Origin: Zygnema cylindricum
Taxonomy: Eukaryota; Streptophyta; Zygnematophyceae; Zygnematales; Zygnemataceae
Length of the DNA stretch: 64,000 nt
Reading direction: 5' to 3'
NCBI GenBank assembly: GCA_037447655.1
Contig: JBBHKE010000883.1
Location: 64,001 to 128,000 of the forward strand
In this document: positions 44,117-55,244 of the stretch, in pieces
Layout: every line of letters starts with the position of its first letter
How positions within the stretch are numbered: the stretch's first letter is position 1
Made by a program: the position numbers and the translations under genes
Notes under the pieces: model-generated
What the model saw: the letters and a program-made list of their open reading frames with translations, nothing else
The model's database searches: none
Told to the model about the DNA's origin: nothing

Positions 44117-45115
44117 CTAATATTCAAACAAGTCTGTTAGATGAGCAGAAATAAACATTGCATCTTGTTGATCACACATCTTATTTAGCATCCCATTTTT
44201 CATAAATCTAAACAATGTTTTTATCCACCTCATCTCTTTTCCATCCACACAAAATCCATTTTTCTTCTTGTAATTCAAACAGCTAGCCCCATCTCCAATC
44301 TGCAAAACACACCCAGATGCTAACCCTTTTACAAGCACACCTTCATAGATGGCATCACTCCCATTAGTGATGTCAAAACTATTACCCCCCAAATTTATCC
44401 TTAAATCAAGAGTCCCCACTAAGTTCCTCATAAAATCTACATCTTCCAAACTCATATTTTTATCCATGATAATTACCCCATTTTTTGAACTTTCCTCACT
44501 CTCTCCCACGGAATAGTTTCCACTATCACTTTCTATTTTTATTTCCAAAATATATTTCTCCTCCCCTAAACTTTTAATCAAATATTCCTCTTCTCCCCTA
44601 TCGTTTATAGCCTCCTTTAGATTTACTTCTCCCCTTTCCTCAGAATCCGTTGAAGTCCCCTTTTCTGACCAATTTTCTGCTTCCAAAATATCTATGAAAC
44701 TATCCTCAATATTTTGAACTCCCTCAAGTATCTCCTCTCTCTTTACTTCCCTTATACCTCCAAAAGCACACTGTTGCTTCAGTGGAATTTCTGTGTGTTT
44801 TTCTCTCTTCCCCATACTACCGATGCGGAGAAGCTCCAACATATATTCGTCCTCTTTGTCCTCTTCCCTTTTTTCCTCCTCATCCACATTCCAACTCCTA
44901 AGTTCTTCCAAACAAGGGCATTCCTCCATATAATGACCCGGTTCCCTAAAAAACAAACAAACCCCCTTTTTCAAAGCTCCCCTTTCTTTTCCTCTCCCTC
45001 TCTTTCCACCAAAATTCTGATAAGGTTTACCTTTGTCTTTCTTCCTCTCATCACGCTTCCGCTCGTCACTGCCATTCCTCTCATCACCGCCAGTCACCAC
45101 CAGCTTATAGTGCAT
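44117..45115 (-). CDS. H non-autonomous ORF: Gag C-term fused to pol remnants
   Basis: A 332-codon uninterrupted frame. It begins with a Gag-like Lys/Arg/Gly region and a knuckle missing its second Cys (CLFFREPGHYMEEC, residues ~52-65). It then runs through IPLKQQCAFGG, which normally precedes protease. Short pieces follow that correspond in order to the integrase tail (DRGEEEYLIK), RT end (LGEEKYILEIKIE), the RT/RNase H linker (GVIIMDKNMSLEDVDFM) and RNase H (LGGNSFDITNGSDAIY, GKEMRWIKTL, CDQQDAMF). No protease DSG, no integrase D,D,E and no RT YVDD are present. The same mosaic occurs in J, so it is a propagated lineage. Function would be structural at most (Gag-like packaging); that is inference. 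Confidence 0.6.
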   Translation of the reverse strand: MHYKLVVTGGDERNGSDERKRDERKKDKGKPYQNFGGKRGRGKERGALKKGVCLFFREPGHYMEECPCLEELRSWNVDEEEKREEDKEDEYMLELLRIGSMGKREKHTEIPLKQQCAFGGIREVKREEILEGVQNIEDSFIDILEAENWSEKGTSTDSEERGEVNLKEAINDRGEEEYLIKSLGEEKYILEIKIESDSGNYSVGESEESSKNGVIIMDKNMSLEDVDFMRNLVGTLDLRINLGGNSFDITNGSDAIYEGVLVKGLASGCVLQIGDGASCLNYKKKNGFCVDGKEMRWIKTLFRFMKNGMLNKMCDQQDAMFISAHLTDLFEY

Positions 45116-45920
45116 TCACCGTGTTACTTCCCCTACGAAGCTCCAAAGTGTTTTCCCTCACAAGAATTATCCCCATGGTAATGCTTCAAGTCCATGAGGA
45201 GCCATCCATTTCCTCCATATGGTTAATGATGTTTTCGTACTCATCTGAGAGTTTCGTGATTAGTATGTTAATCTTTCTCTCCTCACATTCTACATATCTC
45301 GCCCTAGCAAACTCAACATATAACGCACCAATATCATTGCAAAACTGTATCATGCTACCGCCTTTATAAACATAGGCCCATATTTCCTGTTTTACTAACT
45401 GTTGCCTCTGTATAGTCTCACTCTTATAAATTTTTCTTAGTGTTTCCCATATTTTTGAAGACTTTGTTAGATTTAAAAGAGTGATAGCTATGGACTTCGA
45501 CACATTTCTAAATATGAGATGTTTTGCTATAGTGTTCTTATACTCCCAAATTCTACTATAAGTTTTATCAGTTTTAGTTAAAACCCTTAGAAGTGGGACC
45601 ATAGCCGAGAGTCTAGCTCCCCTCATCATAGGTGTTCTTTTTTATTTCTCCCCTTTTCCCCCTTCCATGGCAATGATTTTCCCTTCACCTTCCGTTGCAT
45701 TTCAAATCCGGTTGGTTTTCTGAGAAGCCCCAGATGAATCTCCGTAGTGAGCTCCACCAAAGCCAGGTGGCGGACACCTCACTTGTCCCGAAACAATTCC
45801 CCATAAGTTCTTTTCAAAAAGCAATCCCTCCATCGTAAACTCCCAATAAGTGAAGTTTGTTCTATCAAACATAGGCACCCTAGATGGTGAGCCTATAACC
45901 TGAAACTGTGAGACCTCCAA
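45116..45920 (-). pseudogene. H gag N-terminal part
   Basis: Gag from position 45920, where the start codon is TTG instead of ATG, exactly 20 nt inside the LTR. Contains QVIGSPSRVPMFDRTNFTYW, FEKNLWGIVSGQVRCPPP, then helices (KHLIFRNVSKSIAITLLNL, YVYKGGSMIQFCNDIGALYV). Two in-frame stops lie near 45699 and 45640, and a frameshift between 45186 and 45115 separates it from the 332-codon frame. Confidence 0.75.
45886..45900 (-). other. H primer-binding site
   Basis: GGTTATAGGCTCACC on the minus strand, two mismatches to the half-tRNA iMet site of the other elements. Confidence 0.6.
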
Positions 45921-45976
45921 TGGTCCTCTAAGTAGGCAGCACTTAAGAAGCTTATCTAGTTAGTGCTGACTCCAAG
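45901..45976 (-). repeat. H 5' LTR, last 76 bp
   Basis: Ends CACAGTTTCA next to the primer site. The rest of the LTR is missing; the I 3' LTR abuts at 45977. Confidence 0.7.
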
Positions 45977-47045
45977 TGCAACTCTGAGACCACCATAGGA
46001 CCTCAGAGTAAGCAGCTTACACGAAGCTTCTAGGATAACCCTGACCCCTTTGTCTTTCAGCACGAATACCCCCCACCTTGGCAAACATAATCTCTGACCA
46101 CCTTCAACCTTGTGAAGGCAAGACACTCCTGAGTCGATAGCAAGAAGAATCTCTGAATTTGCTCCCCTGAACAGTAAGTTATGGAGGGTCAAAGTTGACC
46201 TTTTGTACAAAAGCTCTTTGGGAGAGAGGGTCCTATCTACCAATTTTTTCTAAGTCCTAACTCTCTCACAAACTTTATCTACTAATACACAGAACGAATC
46301 ATATAACACTTCCGTACATAAAAGTACATCTGTCGGTGTACTTTCTGTACGGAAACTGTACAACATGGCCTAAAAGTCAACACATGTCATATCCGCGTTC
46401 GGTCCCAAAATCCCCAAGGATGTCGCGATCCAACGTAATTTTGCCACATGTCATCCGATGTGGGGATGACCACAAACCGCCGAAATTCTCTTCCGCGATC
46501 TCGGCTTTCTTCCAGGCCGTCCGATTAAATGCAGATTTCAATCGTAGCCGTGATAAATACTTGCGTGGTATTTATTTTGTTAAAGAAATAAATGCGCGGT
46601 ACTAGTTTCTTACACATACCGTAATCCGTACTTTTACATAACTGGATCTGTGTTTCCCGTAAACAGTTGTAGTTTTATGAATTATCCTACGTAATAATAT
46701 TTACATAAATATCAAACCCTATATCATACATCATCAGTCTTAGACTTAACGGCTACAACTACTGGCCACCGGCTACCTTTTTTTTCGCAAATACCAAAAT
46801 CAAATCCCGATTCTGACATCTATCCTTTTAGTAAATAAACTAGTTACCGGTATATAAACTAATCCATTTCCCGTAAACCTCTGGATAGCCAAGGTAGCCA
46901 TGGCTCTAGCTTCCACTCCAACTTCCCAGTGACTGCGACAACTGTGGGAGTTTGGAGAGAGAAGTTAGAGATAGACTACCTCGGCTGCTTTCTGTATTTT
47001 AATTTAGACCTAGAAAATACTTAAAAGGAACCATCAATTTCTACA
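45977..47045 (-). repeat. I 3' LTR
   Basis: 1069 bp; TGTAGAAATTGATGG at 47045 next to purine tract AGAAAATAACGCGAG, ends AGAGTTGCA at 45977. GTAC inverted repeat at 46312-46352 (CCGTACATAAAAGTAC / GTACTTTCTGTACGG). GACTC-hairpin eroded near 46130. Confidence 0.8.
46738..46812 (+). ncRNA. tRNA-like module in I 3' LTR (degraded)
   Basis: Antisense to the LTR. ACTTAACGGCTACAA and B-box-like AAATCAAATCCC. A T8 run (46778-46785) sits within the module and would interfere with Pol III. Confidence 0.4.
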
Positions 47046-50000
47046 CTCGCGTTATTTTCTAGTCAATCTTTAATTTTCAGACCACACTTCTCCCTGCAAA
47101 AAATTAGCTTACGGGAAGGCACAGGTTTGGTCATCATATTTGCTACCATCTCCCTATCTGGTCGGTACCTTTAACTGATTATTTTGTTTTCTACTTTCTC
47201 TCTAACAAAGCTGAGTCTAATGTCCATGTGTTTAGCTTTAAAATGATGTTTAGGATTGGCAGAAATAGCGATTGCTGCCTGATTATCACAAAAAAAATTC
47301 TGCACACCACTCTTAAGGTGACCAAGCTCACTAAGCAAAGAATTGACCCACATCAATTCTTTTACAGCAGAGCAAGAGGCCATATACTCAGCCTCCATGG
47401 TGGATTGAGCAATAACTTTTTGTTGTTTGCTACTCCAACAGCAAGCCCCATCACCCACATATAATACATATCCAGAAGTGCATCTCCTCATCGGAGCATC
47501 ACCATAACTGGCAACACTCCAAGTAGTGATGTCAGTATTCTCCCCACCCAAATGCAACCATAGATCCCTAGTTCCTATCAAATATCTAAGGACTCTCTTA
47601 GCTGCCTCCCAATCCTTCTTAGTGGGAGCATTTAGACTTCTACTCAGCACTCCTACAGCTGCAGCTAAATCTGACCGGGTATAATTCATAAAATAGATTA
47701 GGCTTCCCACTACTTGTCTGTAATGAATAGTCTGCATGAACTTCTGTTCTTCGTGACTTAACTCCTCATCTAAGACTATGACTCCTTCTTCTTAACTCCC
47801 CTCTCTTCCCTTCTTTAACTCCATTGGAGTTGTATAACTATTAGTTTTATCCATCTGAATTTTTTCCATCATGTTCCCTATTGCTTCATTTTGAGTCAAT
47901 CTTATAATCTTTCTTTCTTGGTCTCTTTCTACTTGAATTCCCAAAATATATTTTGCTTCCCCTATATCCTTCATTTCAAATCTCCCCTTAAGATCGGTTT
48001 TCAGTATATTAATTTTTTCCATTGATTTACTTAAAACAAGCAAATCATCAACATAAATTGCAATAAATATAAAACCTTCCTCATCTTCGAAAACATAGAT
48101 TGAGTGATCTGAGCTGATCCATATATATCCTAGACCGGTAAGAAACTCATCAAGTTTCTTATTCCACTGTCGAGGCGCCTGTTTCAAACCGTAAAGTGAT
48201 TTAATCAGCCGGCATACCTAAATCCTTCGGGTTGTCGCATGAAGATCTCCTCTTCCAATTCTCCATGCAAAAAGGCAACCTTGATGTCCATCTGGTGCAC
48301 CTTCAGGTCTTCCGCTGCTGCTAGACTAAAAAGTATGCGGACGCAAGGAAATCTGACAACCGGGGCAAAGGTTTCCTCGTTGTCGATTCCCTCCTTTTGT
48401 GTAAATCCCTTTGCCACTAATCAGGCCTTATAACGCTCGATTGTGTTATGTGGGTTCAATTTTAATTTGAAAACCCACTTACAACCGATTCGTTTTCGGT
48501 TAGGTGGACAATCCACCAGCTTCCAAGTATCGGCTACCATAATTGAGGCCATCTCCTCATTGATGGGTGACTTCCACCGGTTTCTTTCTGGACAAGTCAT
48601 TGCCTCTCCATAAGTTTGAGGTTCATCTTGATGAGATAGTTTAGTTACCTTGTTAATAACCTGTTTTTCTTGTAGTCTTTTGCTACTTCTCCTTCCCCCC
48701 ACAAAATCTGAGGCCGGAATAGATGGTTCTCGTGGATTCTTTCGAACAAACTCGGCTTCTCCCCTATCTCTTGATTCCGAATCAATTTCCACCACGTCTT
48801 GCGCTTTGGGTAGAGTTGTCACTGGAGTTTCCACAGCCGAGTCCTTTTCGGTCTGATTTGTATCTCTAAAAATGTCATCTTGTCTAAAACCTGGATAGTT
48901 AAGAAGCTCAAAGTCATCGGAATTTTCTGACTCAAATATGATTTTTACTGACTTTGTATATTTGAAGGGATCCACAAACTTTCCTTCATCCATAACTACT
49001 AGATGCTTTACTAAGATTATATCTTCCCTTTTTAGATCATAAACTCTATATCCTTTAACATCCTCATCATATCCTAATAAGTATCTCGGTTTTCCTTTAG
49101 GATCTAGCTTCCAATTAGACCGATCTGTATCTAGACTGAATACTGGACTGCCGAAAACCTTTAAGTGAGATATGTCTAGTTTTCGGCCTATCCATCTCTC
49201 ATAAGGTGTTTGATCTTTTATAGCTGAAGTAAGAACTCTATTTTAAAGGTAATTAGCACAGTTCATTGCTTCAGCCCAAAACCTTTTTCCTATCTTCTTG
49301 TCCGACAACATACTTCTAGCACTATCACATAGTGTCTTATTTAATATTTCAGCAACCCCATTCTGTTCTGGGTTTTTTGGAACTGTCTTTTGGTGTTGGA
49401 CTCCATCTTCCCTCAAAAAATCCTCAAACTGGTTAGAAGTATACTCTCCACCATTGTCACTCCTTACTCTCTAGATTGGAGTTTCATGGAGTTTTTCGCT
49501 CCATACTTTATATTGTCTAAAACAATCCTCAGCTTCTGACTTATTTTTCAAAAAATACACCCTGGAATACCGAGACCAATCATCACTTATAGTCATCATA
49601 AATCTCTTCCCCCCCCGATGAGGGCACTTTGGTCGGTCCCAAATATTTGTGTTTACTAAATCTATAATTTTTTCTCCCCTATAGGTGGCTGTTTTGGGAA
49701 AGGGCAATCTGTGTGCTTTACCTTGAGCACATCCACTACAATCATTTAGATTCTCACTCTCATTGAACTGAATTCTTCCACCACTCCCATCTTTTTCATC
49801 TCTCTTAACTTATCTAGATTCACATGCCCAAGCCTCTTATGCCACATCATTATATCATGAACACCAGCATAATAAAGTTTCTTCTTTTCATTGCTTAAAA
49901 TTAGCCTAAACATCCCTTGGCTACCTTTTTCAGCGGTGAAATAAACTTCCTCCTAAAAAAAAGCAATAAAGACTCCTTTCCTAGTGCTAGTATCAAAACC

Positions 50001-50340
50001 CTTATCATCTAATATAGACGTAGAGATGAGGTTTTTGTTCAGCCTCGGAATAAATAATACATCGGAGAATGTAACTATGGATGTCTTTCTCTACTAACAC
50101 TTTCAGATCTAGCGATCCTAGAAAAGTAGTAGTGACTATCCTCCCATCCCTGTACTCTATCTCTACGGTAGGAATCTTTCTTATCTTAGTGAACAGGTGT
50201 TTATCCTTACTTATGTGCATGGAGGCACCTGAATCTACAATCCAGCGTGCTTCACCTTTCAATCCACCGAAAGCACATTTCTGCTTTCGTGGAATTTCTA
50301 CCTCATTTGTCGATTCCAACTCCTCATCCTATATGAGCTC
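47046..50340 (-). pseudogene. I pol (protease to RNase H)
   Basis: Close relative of K, minus strand. Protease WIVDSGASMHIS is intact near 50250. The HHCC domain near 49860-49740 is disrupted. Integrase core 49707-49380, where the first catalytic Asp context is altered (VNTNIWD), with RSDNGGEYTSNQFE at ~49470-49430. Integrase tail 48993-48421; RT fingers 48417-48205; RT palm YVDDLLVL near 48050. RNase H 47737-47171 with SVASYGD in place of SDASYGD, MEAEYMAS and FCDNQAAI. Stops at about 50020, 49470, 49243, 48420, 48215 and 47795. Confidence 0.85.
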
Positions 50341-50545
50341 TTTGTCCTAGACTTTAGAATCCACCTCATGTACGTGTGTCACAAGGGCCTTTTTCTTTCC
50401 TCTCGGGGTTCCACCGGTCTGCCCCTCGTTTTACCAAAGCTCGGTTAGTTTAGTGCACTCCGCCATATAGTGCCCTGGTTTCTTACAGAAATGGCATAAA
50501 CCCTTGAGAGCCCTTGGTCCGAACTCGTCAATCTGAGACAATATT
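50341..50545 (-). pseudogene. I gag C-terminal fragment
   Basis: Contains the CCHC knuckle CHFCKKPGHYMAEC (about 50506-50465) and the start of the linker. The element is truncated here at about 50545; the rest of gag and the 5' LTR are absent. Confidence 0.75.
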
Positions 50546-51397
50546 TTGAAACAATTGCTGCTAGTGAAGATGAAGAAGAAGCAGCAGTAGTAGTCATTGT
50601 TGAACATATCAAGAGAGGAAGCTTCCACAAATACCGATGGCAAAACAGCAACTTTGAAAGACAATAACTTTCAACACAGGGAAACAATAGTCCTACAAAT
50701 TTAGCACATTGTAGATATCATACAAACAAACAGACACATAAAATTTTACTTAATTCTGCTTTCAATTCTGTGAGATATTTAGAGGTGAATTTTCATAAAA
50801 CTGAGTGAACAGTTTTTCATATCATTTGTTCCTAATAACTCAAATTCACTAAGTCCTACTTCTATACACTTAAACTACACTAAGCTTTACGGAGGCATTC
50901 CAGCCGTACATCTAACATTCTAACACAAGAAATAATGTGAGTATACGTGTGTACTGAAGGTATGTCATAATCCACATTGTCAACACTAAACAACTAGTTC
51001 GCTATAGACAAAATTATGTTCTACCAAATATTTACACCGACGTTGAGACAACGTAAAGTTATAGTGATCTAGTCACGCCTCGTCAGCATTTGTTGCCTAT
51101 GGCTGTTAGCCGTCCGAATAGAGGATTTTTGCACCGTAGATGTGACTTCACAAAGTCCCATGGTCCTGCCAAACTTCTGTACATACACGGAGGACATACT
51201 TACGCATTTCTTTCAAGTGATGACGCGTGTCCCAAATATGAATGAACCGTGAACTCCCAACTTCACTGTCACACTAATTTCGGTTAATGTTGAACCGAAC
51301 TCAACCAAAAATAATCTTTAGTCCTGAACAGCTCTCTCTCCCTCATAGTTGAGGCATAGAGTGGACTAAATCTTTCTAAAAACAACAGCTCTAACTC
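50546..51397. other. Non-copia sequence between I and J
   Basis: An 850-bp stretch with no LTR similarity. A plus-strand frame of about 43 codons reading in from I (ending near 50668) contains EDEEEAAVVVIVEHIKRGSF. It looks protein-like but matches no family I can name. The rest is AT-rich, with nothing recognised. Confidence 0.35.
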
Positions 51398-51518
51398 CTT
51401 TTCTAGCCTTCAGTGACTACAACAAGTGTGGGGGCTTGGCGAAGGGAGTTAGAGGCAGATTGCCTTTGCTCTTTTTTTGTATCCTATTAAAGACCTAGAA
51501 AATACTCAAATATCAACA
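51398..51518 (-). repeat. J 3' LTR, first 121 bp only
   Basis: TGTTGATATTTGAGTATTTT at 51518, preceded by purine tract AGAAAATAACGGGAG. It matches the start of the J 5' LTR at 61034-60900. Truncated at about 51398. Confidence 0.7.
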
Positions 51519-51553
51519 CTCCCGTTATTTTCTAGTCTATTTCCTTTCAATTC

Positions 51554-52265
51554 TTACAAAAAAATAAACGAACATTGCTTCCCTTTTTTCTTTTTCCTTT
51601 TTTTTCTCCTTTCATAAAACTTTAAGATAATACCCTCATATTTAAAAAGGTCTATTAATTGAGCTGAAGTAAACATTCCATCTTGATGATCATACATTTT
51701 ATTTAGCATCCCACTTTTCATATATTCGAGCAAAGACATTATCCACCTTATCTCTTTTCCATCCATACAAAAACCGATTTCCCGCTTGCAATTCAACCAG
51801 CCATCCCCATCTCCAATATGCAACACAGACCTAGATGCTAACCTTTTTACGGGTGCACCTCCATAGATGATATCACTCCCATTAGTGATGTCAAAACCAT
51901 TACCCCCAAAATTTATCTTTAAATCAAGAGTCCCCTCTACGTTCCTCATAAAATCTACATCTTCCGAGCTCATATATCTATCCATGATGATTACCCCATT
52001 TTCTGAACTTTTTTCACTCTCTCCCATGGAATTCTTTCCACTATCACTTTCTATTTTTATTCCCAAAATATATTTCTCCTCCCCTAAACCTTTCATTAAA
52101 TATTCCCCTTCTCCCCTATCTTTTAAAACCCCTTCTAGAAGTAATTCTCCCCTTTCCTCGGAATCCGTTGAAGTCTCCCTTTTCGACCAGTTTTTTGCTT
52201 CCAAAATATCTATGAAACTATCCTCCATATTTTGAACTCCCTCAAGTATCTCCTCTCTCTTTACT
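51554..52265 (-). CDS. J non-autonomous ORF, pol-remnant part
   Basis: A 224-codon open frame (52228-51554). It starts MEDSFIDILEAKNWSKR and continues through the same in-order remnants as H: DRGEGEYLMKGLGEEKYILG, GVIIMDRYMSSEDVDFM, VEGTLDLKINFGGNGFDITN, GKEIRWIMSLLEY, YDHQDGMFTSA. It ends in a Lys-rich tail. Integrase and RT active sites are absent. Sharing of deletion points with H shows inheritance from one internally deleted ancestor. The link to the Gag part needs a frame change near 52265. Confidence 0.55.
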
Positions 52266-53442
52266 TCCCTTATACCTCCAAAAGCACACTGTTGCTTCCG
52301 TGGAATTTATGTGTGTTTTTCTCTCTTCCCCTTACTACCGATGCGGAGAAGCTCCAAAATATCTTCATCCTCTTTCTCCTCTTCCCCTTTTTCTCTCTCG
52401 TCCACATTCCAACTTCTAAATTCTTCCTAACAAGGGCATTCCTCCATATAATGACCCGGTTCCCTATAAAAGAAGCAAACCCCTTTTTCAAAGCTTCCGT
52501 TTCTTTTCCTCTCCCTCTCTTTCTACTAAAGTTCCGATAAGGTTTTACTTTATCTTTCTTCCACTCATCACACTTCCGCTCGTCACCGCCGTTCCCCTCA
52601 TCACGCTTCCGCCAATCACCAGCAACTGTAAATGCATTCACCCTAACACTTCCCCTACGAAGCTCCAAAGTGCTTTCCCTCAAAAGAATTATCCCCGTGG
52701 TAAAGCTCCAAGTCCATGAGGAGCCATCCATTGCCAGCATAAGACAAATGATGTTTTTGTACTCATCTAGGAGTTTTATGAGTAGTGTATTAATCTTCCT
52801 CTCCTTGGATTCTACATATCCCGCACTAGCAATCTCAACATATAACGCAACAATATCATTGCAAAACTCTATCATGCTACCGCCTATACAAACATAGGCC
52901 TCTATTTCTTGTTTTACTAATTGCTGCCTTTAAATAGTCTCACTCTTATAAATCTGACTTAGTGTTTCCCAAATTTCCGAAGACTTGGTTAGATTTAAAA
53001 TAGTGGTATCTATGGACTTAGACACATTTCTAAGTATGAGATGTTTTGCTATAATGTTTTTTTACTCCCAAATTTTACTATCATTTTCTTCTGTTATGCT
53101 TATAACCCCTCTAAGTGGAGCTGTGGCGGAGAGCCTGGCTCCCCTCACCATACGTGTCCATTTATCCTTCTCCCCACTTCCCCCTTCCATGGCAATAATT
53201 TTCCCTTCACCTTCCGTTGCATCTGAAATATGGTTGGTTTTGTGGGAAGCCCTAGATGAATCGCCGTAGTGAGTTCCACCAATTTTCGGTGACGGACACC
53301 TCACTTGTCCCGAAACAATTCCCCACAAGTGATTTTCGAAAAGAAATCCCTCCATCGTAAACTCCCAATAAGTGAAGTCTGTTCCATCAAACATAGGCAC
53401 CCTAGATGGTGGGTCCATAACGTGAAACTCGGTGTGTTCCAT
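52266..53442 (-). pseudogene. J gag
   Basis: Start ATG at 53442-53440, 20 nt inside the LTR; peptide MEHTEFHVMDPPSRVPMFDG spans the LTR end and primer site. WEFTMEGFLFENHLWGIVSG follows, then helices. In-frame stops occur near 53062 and 52930. The knuckle region (CFFYREPGHYMEEC, about 52480-52440) lacks the second Cys as in H, and is reached only by a frameshift. Confidence 0.75.
53408..53422 (-). other. J primer-binding site
   Basis: CGTTATGGACCCACC on the minus strand; two mismatches from the family consensus. Confidence 0.65.
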
Positions 53443-54188
53443 TGCCCACAGAAATCGCAGATCCAAAAGAAGCTAATCTAGATTGTGCCGAATCCTAACT
53501 TGATATAAACCCAAATGACTGACCCCTTGACAGTCATAACCCCAATAGAGCTTCACCCCTGTGAAATAACACTTTCTGTGTGCTAAGTTCGACCACATAA
53601 TGCAAAGTTAGAATATGAGATTAGGACACATTCACCCACTTTTACTTTCCCTTTGAAATGCAACCACCATGGTAGACAAAAACTCTGACCAACAACACCC
53701 TTGTGTAGCTTGGACTCCCCTGAGTCCGTAGCAAAAACAATCACTGAAAAGGGTCAAGTAAATTAATTGTTAAGCCTGCCCAAATTATTTTTTATACAAG
53801 GTGTTCTCTCAAATAGGAACCTCCTACCAGGAATATTCTAATGTCCTATTCCCTCTCTAAAACTCCTTCTACTGAACTACAGCACCAATCACACGATAGT
53901 ACCGTATAGAAAAGTACGGGCGCCGGTGTACTTTTTGTACTGGAACTGTACGACAGGGCCATACAGGTGACATCTGTCACATTCGGATTTGTTTTCTTCT
54001 ACTCCGCCAATTCCGCAAACCCGTACGATGTTGCCACGTGTCATCAGGAGTGGTGGCGTCCGGAAAACGCCAAAACGCCCTATCCGCAATCTCGGCTCCT
54101 ACCTCGACCTTTTGATGAATACCCGAATTTAATCCTAGCCGTCGAAAAGAATGTTGATTCGATAATTCCGTGCGGTCCAGAATTTGTG
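53423..54188 (-). repeat. J 5' LTR, distal part (split by K)
   Basis: Ends CGAGTTTCA at 53423. It contains a GTAC inverted repeat near 53895-53945, CCACGTGTC near 54035 and the GACTC-hairpin near 53716. It continues at 60654 after K; TTGTG is duplicated at the two junctions. Confidence 0.8.
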
Positions 54189-55244
54189 TGTAGAAATTAA
54201 TGGTCATTTAAAGTATTTTCTAGGTCTGAATAGAAATAAGAAAGAAGCTAAGGCAGTCTACCTCTAACTTCTCTCTCCAACTCTCTAACTTGTCGTAGTC
54301 ACTGAGAAATTGGAGAGGGAGCTAGAGCCATGGCTACCTAGGCTATCCAGAGGTTTACGGGAAAATATATTTTAGTTAGGGGTTTTATTTACTAAAAGAT
54401 ATGTGCCGGCCACAGGATTTGATCCTGGTACCTACCGGCCGGCTTACAGCCGGTAGCCGTTAGCCTTAGCCGTTAAGTCTAAAAGTAGTGTTACGTATTA
54501 TAGGGTTTGATAATTTTTTAAACATTAATACGTAGGATAGTTCATTTTACTGTAACTGTTTACAGGAGACATATATCCTGTAAATGTAAAAGTACGGATT
54601 CCGGTATGGATAAAAAACCAATACCGCGCATTTATTCCTTTAGTGAAACGAATACCGCGCATGTATTTATTACGGCTACGATTAAATGTGAATTTAATCG
54701 GACGGCCGGAATTAACGCCGAGATCGCGGAAGAGGATTTCGGCGGTTTGTGGTCATCGCCACATCGGATGACACGTGGCGGAATAACATTGTATCGCGGC
54801 ATCTTCGAAGATTAAGGGAGCGAATCCGGACATACCACGTGTCGACATTAGGGCCATGTAGTACAGTGTCCGTATAGAAAGTACACCGGCAGCTGTACTT
54901 TTGTGTACGGAACTGAAATCTGATTGGCTCCGTACATCAGTAGTAAGAGTCACTGAGAGAGATATGACTTCGAAAAATTAGAAGATAGGACCCTTTCTCC
55001 CACACAGCTTTTGTACAAAAGGTCAACTTTGACCCTCCATAACTTACTCCTCAGGGGAGCAAATTCAGAGATTCTTTTTGCTATCGACTCAGGGGAGTCT
55101 TGCCTTCACAGGGGTGAAGTTGGTCAGAGTTATTTTCTGCCAGGGTGGCAGTTATTTTTGCTGAAACACAAAGGGGTCAAGGTTATCCTAGAGGCTTCTT
55201 AGAAGCTGTCCACTCTGAGGACTTATGGAGGTCTTAGAGTTTCA
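54189..55244 (+). repeat. K 5' LTR
   Basis: TGTAGAAATTAATGG...AGAGTTTCA. ACACGTGGC near 54771 and CCACGTGTC near 54836 (G-box/ABRE-like). GTAC inverted repeat 54869-54911. GACTC-hairpin near 55086. The Gag ATG is at 55225. Confidence 0.9.
54410..54484 (-). ncRNA. tRNA-like module in K 5' LTR
   Basis: Antisense to the LTR. GACTTAACGGCTAAGGC A-box side, B box AGGATCAAATCCT in a CAGGAT/ATCCTG stem, TTTT beyond in the antisense direction at 54402-54399. Confidence 0.55.

Noticed and set aside
50546-50668. Transposase fragment (PIF/Harbinger or hAT)
   Set aside because: About 43 codons look protein-like, but no catalytic or signature motif is present.
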